Shown here piece by piece: positions 6,255 to 7,750 of a stretch of DNA of 7,750 nt. The position numbers and the translations under genes were made by a program. This DNA comes from an uncultured Eubacteriales bacterium (GTDB lineage Bacteria; Bacillota; Clostridia; Oscillospirales; Acutalibacteraceae): the NCBI GenBank assembly GCA_900317795.1, contig ONIF01000096.1:1-7750 (forward strand), written 5' to 3'. The notes under the pieces were generated by a model, which did no database searches, was not told the DNA's origin, and was given only the letters and a program-made list of their open reading frames with translations. The stretch's first letter is position 1; every line of letters starts with the position of its first letter.

Positions 6255-6281
6255 GCAAAAGTCCGCAAGTCATCATATAAT
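6253..6281 (+). promoter_or_regulatory. Upstream promoter candidate for the U32 gene (P1)
   Basis: TTGCAA (6253-6258) and TATAAT (6276-6281) are 17 nt apart, the same two boxes and spacing as the proximal promoter. The start would be near 6288, about 150 nt before the U32 ATG. If used, the longer transcript would run through the ACTGT/ACAGT cluster. Confidence 0.55.
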
Positions 6282-6333
6282 CGAAAATGCAGTTCACAGT
6301 ATATAGTATCATACTTTGAGGGGAATTTTTCGG

Positions 6334-6367
6334 ACTGTTGAGAGTGACTGTACAGTTTTAATACAGT
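6334..6367. promoter_or_regulatory. Cluster of ACTGT/ACAGT half-sites, possible operator
   Basis: ACTGT occurs at 6334-6338; the perfect palindrome ACTGTACAGT lies at 6347-6356; ACAGT recurs at 6363-6367. Together they make a roughly symmetrical array, and a further ACAGT is at 6296-6300. The last half-site touches the -35 box of the proximal promoter. This is the usual position for a repressor or activator, but the binding protein is unknown. Confidence 0.45.
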
Positions 6368-6395
6368 TGCAATTTTAAAATTTCGGTGATATAAT
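6367..6395 (+). promoter_or_regulatory. Proximal promoter of the U32 gene (P2)
   Basis: TTGCAA (6367-6372) and TATAAT (6390-6395) are 17 nt apart, with an extended -10 TG at 6387-6388. The start is expected near 6402, giving a leader of about 34 nt to the ATG at 6436. It is a strong match to the housekeeping consensus. Confidence 0.75.
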
Positions 6396-6435
6396 AGAAA
6401 ATCAGTAAATAAAAGTGACGGGGGATTTGAGGATT

Positions 6436-7651
6436 ATGTTTAAAGGAGAATTGCTTTCACCGGCAGGAGATAAAGAGTGTTTTGAAAGTGCGTTGAAATT
6501 TGGTGCAGATGCCGTATATTTGGCAGGAAAAGAATTTGGAATGCGTACAGCGTCGGCAAATTTTGATTTGGACACGCTGAAACAATCCGTTGCACAGGCA
6601 CATGAAAGAAATGTAAAAGTATATGTAACGTGCAATACACTTCCAAGAAATAACGAGATTGACAGAATGCCCGAATTTTTAGAGCAGGCTCAAAGTATCG
6701 GTGTTGACGCATTTATCATAGCGGATTTGGGAGTAATGTCGCTTGCGGAAAAATATGCCCCAAAGGTTGAACGTCATGTTTCCACGCAAGCGGGTATTGT
6801 AAATTATCAGACAGCGAGAGTTTTGTATGAAATGGGTGCAAAGCGTGTAGTGCTTGCAAGGGAACTGACGCTTGAAGATATTGCAGGTATCAGAGCAAAA
6901 ACAAATCCCGAATTGGAATTGGAAGTATTTGTGCATGGTTCAATGTGCGTGTCGTTTTCGGGCAGGTGCTTAATATCAAGCTACATGACGGGCAGAGATG
7001 CCAACAGGGGAGATTGTGCCCAGCCTTGCAGGTGGAAATATCACTTGTACGAGGAACACCGTGAGGGACAGTATTTTCCCGTAGTCGAAGAAAGTGACGG
7101 CACATATTTATATAATTCAAGAGATTTGTGCATGATAGAACATATCAATGATGTTTTAAAGGCAGGTGCAAAGAGCCTTAAAATCGAGGGCAGGGCGAAA
7201 TCCCGCCTATTATGTGGCAGTCACTACCAACGCATATCGTCATGCACTTGATGATTACTACAAACAGGGCGATAACTGGCATTTAGCTGAATGGATAAAA
7301 GAGGAATTGGAAAAAGTAAGCCACAGAGAGTATAATACAGGCTTTTTCTATGGCGGAGAGCCCGGACAGGTCACCTCAAACGGCGGATATATCCGTCATT
7401 ATGATGTAGTGGCGGTATGCGACGATTACAAAGACGGAACAGCTTATTTAACCCAGAGAAACAGATTTTTCACAGGAGATATGCTTGATGTACTGCCGCC
7501 AAGCGGAGTGCCGTTCAATGTGAAAGTGGAAAAGATGTTTAATGATAAAGGCGAAGAAATAGAGGTAGCCCCTCATGCCATGCAGAAACTGACTATGCCG
7601 ACAGAAATTGAAATACCGAAAGGCTCATTATTGAGAAAAAAGCGTATATGA
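6436..7651 (+). pseudogene. U32-family hydroxylation protein (TrhP/YegQ/YrrO-like), frameshifted
   Basis: Translation from ATG 6436 gives MFKGELLSPAGDKECFESAL, the normal family N-terminus. The GTG at 6415 would only add seven unconserved residues. The U32 signature is complete at EVFVHGSMCVSFSGRCLIS (163-181). Cys171, Cys178, Cys194 and Cys232 sit where UbiU-type members hold a [4Fe-4S] cluster, and NRGDCAQPCRW follows. The family includes TrhP (tRNA hydroxyuridine), RlhA (23S rRNA hydroxycytidine) and UbiU/UbiV; the old name is collagenase-like peptidase. After ...SLKIEGRAKS (Ser256) the frame breaks: that frame stops at 7249-7251, while the expected AYYVAVTTNAYRHALDDYYK continues one base over and runs to TGA 7649-7651, including the C-terminal domain (RNRFFTGDMLDVLPPSG). 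Without the extra C the product would be 404 residues, a normal length. Substrate choice among tRNA, rRNA and others is not decidable; a clostridial TrhP (YrrO-like) is most likely. Confidence 0.88.
7201..7207 (+). other. Frameshift site in the U32 gene (one extra C)
   Basis: The sequence reads AAA TCC CGC CTA, where conservation demands AAA TCC GCC TAT (Lys-Ser-Ala-Tyr). Removing one C from the CCC at 7202-7204 restores the family sequence on both sides exactly. It may be a real mutation, an assembly error, or (less likely) a +1 recoding site. No stop codon or typical slippery heptamer is present at the junction. Confidence 0.85.
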
Positions 7652-7667
7652 AAGGGTGACCGTTGCT

Positions 7668-7750
7668 ATGGATTTTGAAAATTATTATAATAACAGGAAT
7701 AATCAAGTGGGAGACATAATAAATACAGAGAAACCAAAATACGTTTTTAT
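7668..7750 (+). CDS. N-terminus of an unidentified protein, truncated by the window edge
   Basis: An ATG at 7668 opens a frame that stays open to the window end (27 full codons). It begins MDFENYYNNRNNQVGDIINT and is rich in Asn, Tyr and Asp. The Shine-Dalgarno-like AAGGGTGA (7652-7659) lies 8 nt upstream, and the gap to the U32 stop is only 16 nt, so it is probably co-transcribed with the U32 gene. The polar, low-complexity start resembles the cytoplasmic tail that precedes a membrane segment in many small Firmicutes proteins, but too little is visible to assign a family. Confidence 0.6.
   Translation, partial: MDFENYYNNRNNQVGDIINTEKPKYVF

Noticed and set aside
6287..6319. Possible 10-codon leader peptide (ATG CAG TTC ... 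TGA) after promoter P1
   Set aside because: No ribosome binding site precedes it and the ATG lies at the predicted transcript start; no codon bias for an attenuating amino acid.
6334..6367. SOS (LexA) box reading of the CTGT...ACAG symmetry
   Set aside because: The gaps between CTGT and ACAG do not fit the 8-bp spacing of the proteobacterial box, and Gram-positive LexA boxes follow a GAAC...GTTC pattern not present here.

Overview
The window reads as chromosomal DNA of an anaerobic, low-GC Gram-positive bacterium, most likely a clostridial gut-type lineage (Ruminococcaceae/Oscillospiraceae-like; the lineage is an inference). The support is a single-chain pyruvate:ferredoxin oxidoreductase with three Fe-S clusters, strong AGGAGG-type ribosome binding sites, consensus sigma-A-type promoters with 17-nt spacers, and a CCTCCCC/GGGGAGG palindromic intergenic repeat of the sort scattered through such genomes.

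Layout. Positions 1-465 (+) hold the 3' end of folC (folate polyglutamylation). A promoter and a leader hairpin follow, then nifJ (624-4157, +), a complete 1177-residue pyruvate:ferredoxin oxidoreductase ending in a hairpin terminator. Next is a self-contained unit made of a perfect -35/-10 promoter, a 48-codon single-span membrane miniprotein (4327-4473, +) and a strong intrinsic terminator. Positions 4516-4890 carry no gene. They hold a compound inverted-repeat element with 25-26 bp terminal inverted repeats, enclosing two oppositely oriented copies of a palindromic module whose conserved arms flank stem-loops of different sequence. A minus-strand terminator follows, then a CdaR/PucR-type regulator (4932-6017, -).

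A divergent, very AT-rich spacer of about 420 bp holds one promoter for the regulator and two tandem promoters for the rightward gene, plus clustered ACTGT/ACAGT half-sites. The rightward gene (6436-7651, +) is a U32-family protein of the TrhP/YegQ/YrrO/UbiU type: an Fe-S tRNA/rRNA- or quinone-hydroxylation family, formerly called collagenase-like peptidases. It carries a one-base insertion at 7202-7204 that breaks the frame at residue 256. The window ends inside a further gene (7668 onward, +) of unknown function.

Function. nifJ is central fermentative metabolism, folC is housekeeping one-carbon metabolism, and the U32 gene is probably RNA modification. They look like separate transcription units rather than one pathway. 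I found no CRISPR array, phage, toxin-antitoxin or defence system. The items most worth a second look are the compound repeat element, the frameshifted U32 gene, the miniprotein, and the patterned regulatory spacer at 6018-6435.
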